Counted from the first letter of the stretch, positions 1 to 8,575 are shown. The stretch: 23,512 bases of DNA from Larix sibirica (GCA_004151065.3 NWUY0303940765.1:1-23512); one strand, 5' to 3'. Numbers and translations: made by a program. The notes: generated from the sequence alone by a model not told the origin.

Positions 1-120
1 AAGTATACCTCTGGTCGAGCCACTTTGAGTTGCCCTAATAAACCCTTCGGAGTTTCCCTCGACAATTACTCTATCTGGGAAAGGACAAGATGGAGAGATG
101 AGCCTTTTACCTAATAAACG

Positions 121-429
121 CCCAATATACCTAGAGATAAAGTAGCCATTTTATGTATAAACGTATAATAACCTAGATATAAATTATCCATTTAATGAAT
201 AAACGTATAATGAAGAGATCCATCATTATCCGTTTTAATAAGAAACGCCCACTTAATAGAGAGAAATGAAGATAGAAAGTAGCCATTTTATGTATAAACG
301 TCCAATATACCCGGATATAAATAAGCCGTTTTATGTATAAACGTGTAATATACCTAGAGATAAAGTAGCCATTTTATGTATAAACGTATAATATACCTGG
401 ATATAAATAAGCCGTTTTACGTATAAACG
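121..429. repeat. 43-bp tandem repeat array (seven units)
   Basis: Seven consecutive units each end in AAACG: 121-163, 164-205, 206-247, 248-300, 301-343, 344-386 and 387-429. Four are exactly 43 bp, two are 42 bp and one is 53 bp. The unit core reads 'aatatacctagagataaa', then 'gtagccattttatg', then 'tataaacg'. Units alternate between an 'agagataaagtagcc' and a 'ggatataaataagcc' version, so 301-343/344-386/387-429 look like a later two-unit (86-bp) duplication. No open frame crosses the array. It is probably a product of slippage or recombination in an organelle genome. Confidence 0.95.
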
Positions 430-517
430 ACCCGGAGGGACTTTCCTGAGGTACGAGGGGAAGGACAATTAAGATAGATAAATTAAGAGAGAAATTCTCC
501 ATTTATCTTAATAAACG
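430..517. repeat. Degenerate flanking unit of the 43-bp array
   Basis: This stretch repeats the 'gaaaggacaa...gagaga...ataaacg' pattern also seen at about 79-120, before the array. Both flanks contain 'aaggacaa' followed by an A/G-rich stretch and end in 'taataaacg' (517 and 120). They look like older diverged copies bracketing the younger array. Confidence 0.6.
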
Positions 518-574
518 TCTAATATTCTCAGCTTTATTAGAACCAGCATTGCTAGGAAAGGAAAGGCACTTGAG

Positions 575-799
575 ATGCTTATCTTTCAAATTGGAAAAAC
601 CGTGTCAATGGGGGTTCCCTTTATAAAACGTTATATCGCTACTTCTATTCGACCTTTGATTCATCTATCATCAAAGCTTTTGCTTGGGCTCTTAATCAAT
701 AGAAAAAAGAGATATGTAATCCATCCTCCCATGAAACATGAAGTACCAATAAAGTGGGCGCCAATAAAGTGGGTCCCGATAAAGAGAATACAATGCTAA
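575..799 (+). CDS. Hypothetical small ORF, 74 codons, repetitive C-terminus
   Basis: The frame runs from an ATG at 575 to a TAA at 797-799. I do not recognise the product. It is basic and rich in Ile, Leu, Lys and Pro, and has no convincing membrane segment or motif. The last 15 codons come from a 15-bp tandem repeat that reads as three copies of a five-residue (V/A)PIK(W/R) word. An open frame of this length is expected by chance in a 23-kb window, so expression is doubtful. The repeat being a multiple of three is the only point in its favour. Confidence 0.15.
   Translation: MLIFQIGKTVSMGVPFIKRYIATSIRPLIHLSSKLLLGLLINRKKRYVIHPPMKHEVPIKWAPIKWVPIKRIQC
746..790. repeat. 15-bp tandem repeat, three copies
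   Basis: The copies are 746-760 (ccaataaagtgggcg), 761-775 (ccaataaagtgggtc) and 776-790 (ccgataaagagaata). The first two differ at two bases and the third has diverged further. Confidence 0.85.
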
Positions 800-1928
800 T
801 TAACCTGGTTTTTCCTAATGAACCTGACCTCACTTAGGTTGCTTGCTTTCTCACTGTGTAAGTAAGAATAAGGAGGTCGGACCAACCAATAAGTACTCTC
901 ATATGATGAATCCCTGGGCAAATTATCCCTTCTACTTTTACCCATAAGAAGGAGGGCTGTAGTTTAGCGGATATAGTTCCATCATTTTAGTCAAAGAAAA
1001 AGAAAGCTGCAGATCAGGTTCGATAAGTGCATCTTACTAATAAAGCGCATCTTACTAATCTCGCAAACGGTCTCAATGGCCCTTATAGCGCGTTTTAGCA
1101 ACATTTATAGTACACCCCTTGCTATTTAACATTTAAATCAACACTTTGCTTGCTCATCAGGTTGTTCGGCTTTGAATAGTACCTTTAAGATTTCACTTTT
1201 ATAAAACACAGAGAATATTGATCAATCAGCTTAATAATAGTAGTAATAGGAAGTATATATAAAAATAGAACTACCTTTTCGGGACCAGACCAAAGCTGAC
1301 CAAAGCAATAGATCCCACAGAGGCACAGTAGGCAAGGACATAGGCAGTGGTTAACCTTGTTGGAGATCCAAATCCAAAACCCATAGTTTCAAAGCCTTAG
1401 TAATAAATTAGAAAAAGGGATTTTTTACATAGCAAACAGAAAATATTGTCTTTTATTTTATAATCCCTGTCTCTGACCTTCCTTATTCAATTTATCTGGA
1501 CTTATTTCTTAATTATAATAATCTGGTCACTGTATCCCTACGCAACGGCCTTGGGCTTTACTGTGGCCTAGTACCCCTGACCTTTATCCCCGCGCATGAC
1601 CTCCTAATCTGGTAATAACCTTGTTGCGGTATAGTGTCCTCCAGACCCAGAAAAAGAGCGCCCAGGTGAATAGGCGGACACTGGCGGCACTTTATATTGT
1701 CTATTTCTGTGATAGGTGGGAAGACCTTACAGTATAGTGTCTGAACTCCGAAAGTCTTAGTTCCTAAAATTTGCTGCTCGGTAGCTGGAGAAGGCCAATT
1801 CGTTTCTTGGAAGGTGTCATTATTATACGGTAGGAGCGATCCGGCCGCAGGTAGCTATTGTTTTGTTTGAGCTCGCTGCATCTGATAGCGTTGTTGCTAT
1901 TAACCAGCAATTATTCGCATAACTTACT
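800..1928. other. Intergenic, no gene seen
   Basis: I see no coding signal or RNA gene. The only structure is a 13-bp direct repeat (gcatcttactaat) at 1029-1041 and 1047-1059. A tRNA-like 5' start near 957 has no matching 3' half. Confidence 0.6.
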
Positions 1929-1936
1929 TGATTGAA

Positions 1937-2000
1937 GGGGGAATAAATCGGAATCCAAGTGAGTAGATTGCTAAGTTAGCTCCGATTTATTATAACCCCC
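1937..2000. repeat. Inverted repeat / strong stem-loop
   Basis: The left arm at 1937-1952 (GGGGGAATAAATCGGA) pairs with the right arm at 1981-2000. Eleven perfect pairs (1942-1952 with 1981-1991) are capped by five G:C pairs (1937-1941 with 1996-2000), with a 4-nt bulge (ATAA, 1992-1995). The 28-nt loop holds a small palindrome, GCTAAGTTAGC. Plant mitochondrial transcripts often end at stem-loops that block exonucleases, so a 3'-end element is possible. There is no recognised gene upstream for it to serve. Confidence 0.75.
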
Positions 2001-2101
2001 GTGATTGGAAAATGTAATTTGGGTTACTTGGCCTTTATATTTATAGTATGGTTGACAGCTCCCTCCTTCGCGTCATCAGGTAGAGTAAAGCAACCTATGG
2101 T

Positions 2102-2542
2102 GCATTTACCTTGCATGTAGTTGCCTTGGGTGCAGCAGAGCATTGCCCCGATAAGAGGGTGGCTCCCTTTGGGGACAGAGTAAACCTCTATAATGGCATT
2201 GGGGCAGCACCAGTTGCTTAGTAAGTTTACTTTGTTTACCCGGAACGATTAAATGATATAATAGCGAATAAAGAGCCTGTTTATTCATAAGTTGAAATTG
2301 CATTTTATAAAGAACCGGTTTACCCCGCGGAGGCCCCATATAAAGAAACAGTCCCTGCAGATCCTCCAGTAGCTTACCTACCACCGGCATCTCGCCCGGC
2401 ATCCCCACCATAAATTCCAATTCCAGTTTCAGTTTCAGTTTAAGCGCCACCTCCAGTAAACACAAAGGCTAAGGCGGTAGAGCCTATTGAATTGAAAGAA
2501 CCAGCAGCTTATAAATATGAAAAGGCCAGCTACGATATTTAG
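2102..2542 (+). pseudogene. Protein-like block A (KEPVY/YPAE repeats), unidentified
   Basis: In the frame starting at 2102 the translation is protein-like across about 147 codons to a TAG at 2540-2542, with a few internal stops (for example at 2222-2227). From about 2264 it consists of irregular units that begin with a Lys-Glu-(Pro/Thr)-Val word and end in Tyr: KEPVYS at 2264, KEPVYPAEAPY at 2309-2341, and KETVPADPPVAY from 2342. Unit lengths differ by multiples of three (39, 33 and about 36 bp), as expected if the units once expanded under a reading frame. A Pro/Val-rich stretch follows. I recognise no family. The minus-strand 119-codon frame over 2106-2465 starts at TTG and looks like a shadow of this composition. 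A decayed triplet-periodic simple sequence is the alternative. Confidence 0.4.
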
Positions 2543-2748
2543 AGCAAATTCTATATAAAAAAAATAGCCGCCTTTTAGCATTTACCAATAAAGGCACGTG
2601 AGATGCGCTTCGTATATGGTGAGTCATAAGTTGCTGCAGGAAGGAAAGAAGGGCAGCGCCTATCACTTAGTCTTGACTGCAGATATAGATGGGCAGAGCA
2701 GCACCGCGCAGCTAGAGCGAAGGTAGAGTAAGCAGCAACAAAGCATAG

Positions 2749-3281
2749 GTTACGATAGCAGCAGCAAAGCCCGCATTTTATCGGGATAAAGAGCCATCAT
2801 ATGTTTACCGAGTTCGGGGAGCAGAGGTATTAGTAGATTCACCAGTGGCTAAAGTGGTTTACCTGGCATAAGCAAAAGTAAAAACATTGGAAAGTACAGC
2901 TAAGGCAAGCGCAGTTGAAGTTTATTCGCCGCCATCTACGGGATCCCTTACGGTTTCATAGCCATAGCTTGTTCCAGAACCCATTGTAGTTTCATCCGTT
3001 TATCCATACCCAGGGAATGATCCCACGGAGGCAGAAGCAGCTACCGTTTCACTAATTTATCCCGCAGAGGTGGAGGTAGTACTGAAAGGTGCTGTTCCAG
3101 ATCCATACGTCTATCATCCAGCAGCAACTTCTTCTGTTTACAAGATGCACGAGCAGTTAAAGGTGCAGCACGAGAGCTAGCTGTTCCAGGTGCAAATACA
3201 ATTCCTTTAGCGGATACAGAACCATTAGTTCCATCAATATATAAGTATATAACAACATCACCAGGAGATGTGATCCATTAG
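2749..3281 (+). pseudogene. Protein-like block B (Val/Pro/Tyr-rich), unidentified
   Basis: The frame at 2749-3180 gives 144 codons with three internal stops (one GCA-TAA, then two TAGs a codon apart). It is dense in Val, Ala, Pro, Tyr, Glu and Ser, with words such as VYSPPS, SVYPYPG, LIYPAEVEVV and DPYVYHPAA. It ends at a TAG at 3178-3180. The same style continues in the frame starting at 3174 up to a TAG at 3279-3281, so a frameshift lies near 3174-3180. Most codons follow a purine-N-N or GNN pattern, a periodicity typical of coding sequence or of a GCA/GTA simple repeat. No known domain is visible. The repeated YPAE word links it to block A. Confidence 0.4.
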
Positions 3282-3643
3282 CTGCAGTTCCAAAGCGAGT
3301 AGTCTCACCAGCAGCATAGGCGGTTGACCGAAATGATGACCCCACGGATCTACCATAATATGATCCAGTTCACTTAGTTTATCCACCAGTAACACCAGTA
3401 GCTAGAGAAGTAGCACCAATGACAGTAGTTTTAGCACCGGTACCAGTAGCAGTAATAAAGCCAGTAGCATAGGTTACAAGGGCAGGTGCAGAGGCAGGGG
3501 TAGCTAGAGCATAGGCTAGGACAGGAAAAGCATAGATAGATCCAGGCGTAGGCATAGAAGAAGCAGTCGTTGAAGCAGCACTAATAGCATATCTAGACCA
3601 GCTAATAAGCCAAGCCCAGCATCTAAGCCAGGATAGTCAGTAA
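3272..3643 (+). pseudogene. Protein-like block C (Ala/Val/Pro-rich) with repeated GCA-TAG stops
   Basis: This frame has 124 codons from 3272 to a TAA at 3641-3643. It contains long Val/Ala/Pro runs, for example TVVLAPVPVAV, and five internal stops. Four of these are TAG directly after a GCA codon and the fifth is CCA-TAA. The stop count is no lower than chance, so the case for a coding past rests on composition and codon periodicity. Repeated 'agcataggttac' (2743-2754 and 3467-3478) suggests that part of this is a nucleotide-level repeat. Unrecognised. Confidence 0.35.
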
Positions 3644-3651
3644 CATAGATG

Positions 3652-3905
3652 GTTGATCTTATTGTTGATCCAGCCATAGAAGAGCTAGAATAAGCAGTTT
3701 ATCCAGCACCATATAATATAGAAGATCCAAAGATAGAGAGCCTGGTGCTTACCCAGGCGCAGTTTCACTTGTGTCAGTCGAAGAAGCAGCACTAAGAGCA
3801 GAGACATAACCCATTGCATATCCAGTTTAACTAATTCCAGTTAAGGCGCTACCAGTTCGTGATAAAGACCCAGCAGATCCTTTAGCTCGAGCAGATCCAG
3901 CATAA
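3652..3905 (+). pseudogene. Protein-like block D, two frames
   Basis: The frame at 3652 reads through Asp/Ile/Glu/Pro-rich sequence (VDPAIEELE, a stop, AVYPAPYN) to about 3758. The frame then shifts to 3759-3905, which reads SVEEAALRAE, a stop, and later ADPLARADPA before a TAA at 3903-3905. The PLARAD word at 3879-3896 recurs at 10978-10995 with different codons. No known family. This continues the style of blocks A to C. Confidence 0.35.
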
Positions 3906-3907
3906 AA

Positions 3908-4321
3908 GTAGCAGCATAAGTAGATTAAGCAGTCGATTCAGTAGTTCCTGAGTTTTATTATGTCGATTATGAGTTTGAGTCAGTTATTTATGCAGTAGAT
4001 TCTATTGAAGCAGCATCAGTAGATCCAGTTGTTTATGCAGTTGGTCCATCTTATCCACCACATGGTACGAACGAACCACTGCATGGGGGACACGAACCAC
4101 CACCTGGTTAACCATCGTCGCATGGGGAACGACCACCTTATGGTGAACACCCCCTATGTTAACAGCAGCCACCTTATGGTTAACCAACTAGAGGAGAACA
4201 CGTGGAGAACCACCTAGCGATGGATAGCCACCAAGTGATGGGAAACTACATAATAATAGATAACTTCCTAACGGCGAACTACCACATGAAGGTATCTTCC
4301 AAAATGTCCCCATTGAGCTAG
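3908..4321 (+). pseudogene. Protein-like block E with Pro/Gly/His-rich repeat tail
   Basis: This frame runs from 3908 to a TAG at 4319-4321. Between 3929 and 4108 it is open for 60 codons and rich in acidic, Val and Tyr residues (VDYEFES, VIYAVDS, DPVVYAVGPSYPPHG). It then enters a Pro/His/Gly repeat with PPYG and EPPPG words, interrupted by GGT-TAA and TGT-TAA stops at 4109 and beyond. The overlapping 62-codon frame at 4029-4217 is the +1 shadow of the same repeat. No known protein is recognised. It ends just upstream of the gypsy protease relic and does not resemble the gag of that family. Confidence 0.4.
4049..4180. repeat. Degenerate ~21-bp tandem repeat (CCACCTTATGGT type)
   Basis: Successive units contain 'ccaccacatggt', 'ccactgcatggg', 'ccaccacctggttaacc', 'tcgcatggggaac', 'ccaccttatggtgaac' and 'ccaccttatggttaacc'. 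Spacing is about 15-24 bp. The units underlie the Pro/Gly/His repeat at the end of block E. Confidence 0.65.
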
Positions 4322-4332
4322 GGGGCAAGATG

Positions 4333-4585
4333 GTTCTCATTGACGTTTAAGTAGTCCCCACTCAATTACAACATCCTTTTGGAATGTAGTTCTATGTATG
4401 CCATGAAGGCAGTTGCCTCTTCTGTATTGCGCACCATGATGTTCCACCACGATGGTAAGATCGTCACGCTCGATTAGCTTACATATTACGAGCCCCGTCC
4501 AGTCGACAACATATACAATGTCTTACCTACCAACGGCGCCAACCAACCCCTCCCGTCTTATAGCGAGATGGGGCCTGGAGTTTGA
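4333..4585 (+). pseudogene. Ty3/gypsy retrotransposon protease relic
   Basis: The sequence matches the aspartic-protease region of plant Ty3/gypsy polyproteins, as I know that family. A VLID active-site-like word is at 4333-4344 in one frame. From 4364 the next frame reads NYNILLE, then MYAMKAVASSV, then HHDGKIVTLD, followed by a TAG at 4475-4477 and a further 35 codons to a TGA at 4583-4585. The pattern 'NILLGRxWxxAMKAVASS...GKIVTxDQL' is typical of the C-terminal half of the protease, and the conserved Gly-Arg here is Glu-Cys. It is frameshifted, stopped and not functional. The same frame continues into the integrase relic, so both probably come from one internally deleted element. Confidence 0.75.
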
Positions 4586-5244
4586 AAAGACTCCTCCTTC
4601 CTCCAACTCCTCATCGATCGGCTGGCTATGCCACTAAACAACAATTCCAAAGCTCCTAAAATATTTCATCAACATAAGTTAGGCCCTGACATGTTACTGG
4701 AGATGGAGGAACATATTGTTTCTATTAAACAAAGGCTTAAGGAAGCTAGGGACAGGCGAGTTATGTTGATGCTAAAAGAATATATAAAAGCTACGAGGAA
4801 GGGAGTGAAGTATTCGTTAGGATAAGGCCAAACAAGAGTTCCTTTCGGTTCAGTAAAGGGACGAAGCTATCTCCCAGATTTGTTGGACCATTCAAAATCC
4901 AGAAAAGGATAGGACCAGTTGCTTACCATCTTGAGCTGCCATCCCAGTTAGGGAAGATGCATAATGTATTTAATGTTTCTGTCGTTAAACCTTATGTCCA
5001 TGATCCCTCACATGTTTTGAAATTGGAGGGATTGCAGGTTTCTGAGGAGGGAGCCATCCAAGTCAAACCATTCTCTATACTTTACAAGAGGGTACGTCGG
5101 CTCAGGAACCGCGTACTTGACCAAGTTAAGGTCAATGGGACCAGTATAGCCCAAGGTCAGCCACTTGGGAGGAAGCAGAGGTTATGCGTTGAGATTTTTC
5201 GTAATTTTTTGAGTAATGCATCACATTTTATATTATTATCCTAG
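4586..5244 (+). pseudogene. Ty3/gypsy (chromovirus-like) integrase C-terminus relic
   Basis: The frame at 4586-4755 encodes a helix with a VSIKQRLKEARD word, the usual segment between integrase core and C-terminal domain. A frameshift near 4750-4756 leads into 4756-5244, which carries FVGPFKIQKRIGPVAYHLEL and then HNVFNVSVVKPYV. These are the conserved GPF...VAY.L.LP and H.VFHVS.LK.Y signatures of gypsy integrase C-termini. The frame continues through ILYKRVRRLRNRVL, a chromodomain-like element. A second frameshift near 5136 restores the expected W...ATWEE words in the frame at 5136-5192, which ends at TGA 5190-5192. Reverse transcriptase, RNase H and integrase core are absent. Confidence 0.85.
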
Positions 5245-6495
5245 ACTATAACTTAGAATAAACTGACACCTGAGTAAATTCTTATTTTGAGATGCTCTTC
5301 CACTACCACATTAGGTAGCATAGTTGTGCTCCCATGTTCTTGCGTTACTAGTTACTATGATTTGCAAATGTTATTTTTAGAATAATTTCATACTATTTTA
5401 TGCTATTCATTATGTTTGTCTAATTATGTAATGAAATTATATGCTAATCAGGATTCTATTTTTATAATGATTCCATACAATTCTATGCTATATATAATGT
5501 AATTTTTATTATGATGCCATACAATTTTATGCTATTATGATGATTTCCTTATAATTGATGATGTTGTTATGATGATGTTACATTCTCATGAGATGCGACG
5601 ACATGCAAATTCTATGGTATTACTTATAGTGAGGTCATAAGGGCATGTGGTAGCATGCATATACTCCTAGGCTCAGAAGGGCTAATTTATTCTGTGATCT
5701 CATGGGCACCCATTCCATGAGTGAGGATGTTTTCAGGGTAACACCTTATGGGCTGGGGTCAACTCTACCAATGATACTGAGCCAATGTAAATCCATATAT
5801 CCTCTGTTACCGAAATATGAAAACAAGGTTGGAGAGTACTAACCTTGGGAGGTATATGAGGATTAGTAGGACTTCGATGCCTAGGGCTGGGGCTGAGGTA
5901 GGATATTGGAGTGGGTATAGCCCAATCTTGCGAGATGCCTGGGGTACACGGGTTAGTGTACAAGAGTTTAGTTGGAAAGTCCTCGGGGTGACACCAATTC
6001 AGCAGGAGCTTCGTGTCTAGGACTCGTGTTCTATGTTCCCTGCCCATACACAGAAGCTTAATGCACGACTGTTTTACCTAGCTACTTATTGTGAAGTGGT
6101 AACCTCAGTGACCTTTCCTAGGTTTATAACAAGGTGAATGCAAGTAGTGCCTGTGGTACCTGAGGCAGATGCATAACATCCCCTTTTAGCTCCCTTGGAG
6201 GGTGCCTGTCTCCACGAGGGTACTTGCACCTACTTGCACCTTGGGTGATTGATTGTGTGAGGGTTAAACTGTATCTATCACACCTTCGTTGGTTGGTCTT
6301 GGGATCTTCTTACCCTAGGGATGATTTCTTTTCGTCTATTCACGGTAGTGGGACTCTTATATTTAATCACCTTGAGGATCTACTCTTTGGAAGTGTGTGT
6401 TTGCTTAGCTGGATCTTAGAGTGTATTTTCTAGGAGTGTGTTGATTGTAATTTTTAAACCCCTTAGAAGGCCTTAGATTTTGAAAATCCGAAGAT
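5245..6495. mobile_element. Candidate LTR / non-coding end of the gypsy element
   Basis: This 1.25-kb stretch has no open frame and directly follows the integrase terminus, where a 3' untranslated region and LTR are expected. The first 350 bp are AT-rich with internal subrepeats and the rest is more GC-balanced. I cannot see a second copy in the window, a clear polypurine tract or a primer-binding site, so LTR boundaries are not defined. A possible gag start at 6496 would fit an LTR lying between the end of one element and the start of another. Confidence 0.35.
5386..5536. repeat. AT-rich subrepeat, three copies
   Basis: Copies of a ~22-bp motif (tgccatacaattttatgcta) lie at 5386-5407, 5471-5490 and 5515-5536, each followed or preceded by 'ttatgatg' or 'tataatg' sequence. 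Subrepeats of this kind are common in LTR or 3' UTR regions. Confidence 0.6.
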
Positions 6496-6720
6496 ATGGC
6501 TAATGTTTCTGGGGATGCCAACCAAGGGACCTCAACACAAGGGTGTTCCTTTTTCTTTTTCACATTTTGGAAATGTTGGTGCCCCTATGATGGCTACCTT
6601 TAATCTTCCTAGATTTGCCGTGGGGCTACAGTTTAGTTGCTATCCGCTCCTAATGTCCCAAATGCTCCTGATGCTTCCAAAGTAAGCACCTTATGTAAAC
6701 CCTGTTAGATGCCTTTACTC
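6496..6720 (+). pseudogene. Possible gag start of a gypsy element
   Basis: An ATG at 6496 opens a frame reading MANVSGDANQGTSTQG. This Asn/Gln/Gly/Thr-rich start resembles the low-complexity N-terminus of plant gypsy Gag proteins. It follows about 1.2 kb of non-coding sequence after an integrase end, the position of an LTR-to-gag transition. The frame breaks near 6540-6600 and no Gag core motif is visible. The call is contextual and weak. Confidence 0.2.
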
Positions 6721-7563
6721 GCTACCAAATAAATAACGGGAGAAATAGGAGTGGAGTGAAGAGAAATGAATGGCCGAAATGAAATGCCTTCTCAATCCGT
6801 ATCCGCAATGAAGTCTCAATCGGCAATAGAACGTGGCGTGCAATGGTAATAAATAGATAGATATATTTAATAAGAATATCTCGATTGATCAAGTTGCCAC
6901 ACAAAAAATCTTCGCTCCATGACTTATATATTGCTCACCTGACCTTGGCCCGCCTTTTGCTCCTTGCCCAATCTCTTTTTACTTTTTCCAGGACCCGCCA
7001 GGCAGGAACGTTGACGGAACAAGGGGGGGAGGTAACATTTCATAGGGGGTGCAGTATAGCTTACATTTGCTACTACTCTTGCTACTGCTGACTATTGCTA
7101 CTACAATTGCTGCTGGTCATGCTAATATTATATATATAATACTAGTAATTACGCGGGGTGAGGCTTCGGTTGAATTGCTCTATATCTTGGGGATTTTCTG
7201 CTCAGTAAGAGAATAAGGAGGCTGCCTGCAAGTCTTCCATCTCCTTCGATTAAACCCTAACTCCCTCCCTCCAGATAAGCCGCCCCATATCGCTCTCCCA
7301 CATGCATGTAAAAACTCCATTCCCTAACCTCTCTTAACTTGGATAAGGGAATCACTCTATCTCCCATGTTGGTAAAAAAGGTTCGCTAAGGCCACGAACC
7401 GCCAGAGAGATGCAAGGTTGCCTCATATGGGGTTAGGTCCTTTGGGTGAGTGTGGGATTGAGGGGTTTGGGGATACTTCCCCAGCTCATGGAGTTTTAGA
7501 TATACCATGAGTTACATTCATAAATTCTTAGTACCTTAGTACCATGACTTCACCAATGCATCC
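6721..7563. other. Intergenic; GCTACT-type trinucleotide patch and AT palindrome
   Basis: I see no gene. Between about 7069 and 7115 the sequence is a degenerate GCTACT/GCTGCT repeat (gctactactcttgctactg, then gctactacaattgctgctgg). It is followed at 7126-7141 by a 16-bp AT palindrome (TATTATATATATAATA). The rest is unremarkable. Confidence 0.5.
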
Positions 7564-8006
7564 ATATTTCCAGACCTCCAACTGGAGCAGTACACCAATT
7601 ATGCCAAGGGTGAGGCCAAAGCTATGTGCTACAGGTTGAAGGAATCATTTTGTAAGCTAGCATATAGCACAATCATGAATCTACCGAAATGCCCACCTTC
7701 AAGGACACTGGCAATGTGGTGGATGATGAGACACTGGCTATTGGCTTACCAGCAAGCAAATACCTCCTGGGTTACTTATCGGACTTATTGGCAGCTTTAC
7801 TATTGCCGACCACTAAGAATGGGAATGGACCTGCAATGGCTCGGCTCTACTGTGGTGGAGACACCATTTGGAACTTATCCAACTCCACCTATTGTTGCCT
7901 GGGCAAAACCAGAGCTTTATATTTAGTTTATTTAGTTCATAAGGAATCCTGGCTAGCTACCTGGCTAGCTATCGAGAACCTATATGAAGTTAGCTATCAG
8001 AGATAA
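7564..8006 (+). other. Overlapping unidentified ORFs (100 and 105 codons)
   Basis: Two ATG-initiated frames overlap here: 7624-7926 (100 codons) and 7689-8006 (105 codons). The first is Trp- and Tyr-rich and the second is Leu/Ala-rich with a hydrophobic stretch around YLLGYLSDLLAALLL. The upstream part, from about 7564, is also open in the first frame. Neither matches a family I know, and I cannot tell which strand or frame is meaningful. This is a stop-poor, slightly GC-richer island and could be an eroded transposon coding fragment. Confidence 0.2.
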
Positions 8007-8017
8007 CCTATATGAAA
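7948..8017. repeat. Nested tandem duplication
   Basis: A perfect 12-bp tandem repeat, cctggctagcta, lies at 7948-7959 and 7960-7971. It overlaps a ~26-bp imperfect duplication, 7967-7990 and 7991-8017. Each copy has 'tagctatc(g/a)gag' followed by 'aacctatatgaa' (7977-7988 and 8005-8016). This indicates recent local slippage. Confidence 0.85.
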
Positions 8018-8575
8018 GGGTATAGTTTAGTAACATGAATATCCATTTTATTTCCCCAATTAGCTAGGATTCATATTTATCCGAAAAATGAGGTTTTGAA
8101 TGTAGAGATGCATTATATTTTCTATTTTGAATTGACCTTGTTGATTCCCCATTGGGCACTACTATAGGAGGTTAAGTAATTCCCCCATTGGGTTAGTCGG
8201 ACTGGTGGGTTTAGGAGTTATAGAGATAAAATCAGAACGGCAATAGATTTCACTTACGGACTGTACCTAGGCAAGATAAAGGAAAGTTTCAAGTGCCAAA
8301 GCTAATATTTCTTTTCGGGAGGTTAAACTAGTTGTTGCACTAATTAGATAGTGTGCATGGGCTTGACTCAAGAGAGGTAGGCACCCAATAGGCATAGTCT
8401 AAATAGGCCTTTTTCAAATTGAAAATATTTTCTCACACTAGCTTTATATATGTTATATGGATTATTCCCCATTAGTCCTTATAGCCTCCCTATGGTTTTT
8501 ATGACCTTAAAATGATTGACTATATCCAAGGACCGGGAGTGAGAATGTCCCATAAGATTGTATATTCAGATTACT
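8018..8575. other. Intergenic, no gene seen
   Basis: I see no coding or RNA signal. A 12-bp word, aaatcagaacgg (8228-8239), is repeated at 9836-9847. Confidence 0.5.

Noticed and set aside
1-517. CRISPR array
   Set aside because: The 43-bp units are head to tail without unique spacers, so this is a plain tandem repeat.
955-1005. tRNA-like 5' half (gggctgtagtttagcggat)
   Set aside because: It resembles an acceptor plus D-arm start, but no anticodon arm, TpsiC arm or complementary acceptor strand follows within 100 bp.
2106-2465. 119-codon minus-strand ORF
   Set aside because: It starts at TTG, is Leu/Lys low-complexity over the repeated cagtttcagttt stretch, and lies opposite protein-like block A. 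It is most likely a shadow of that composition.
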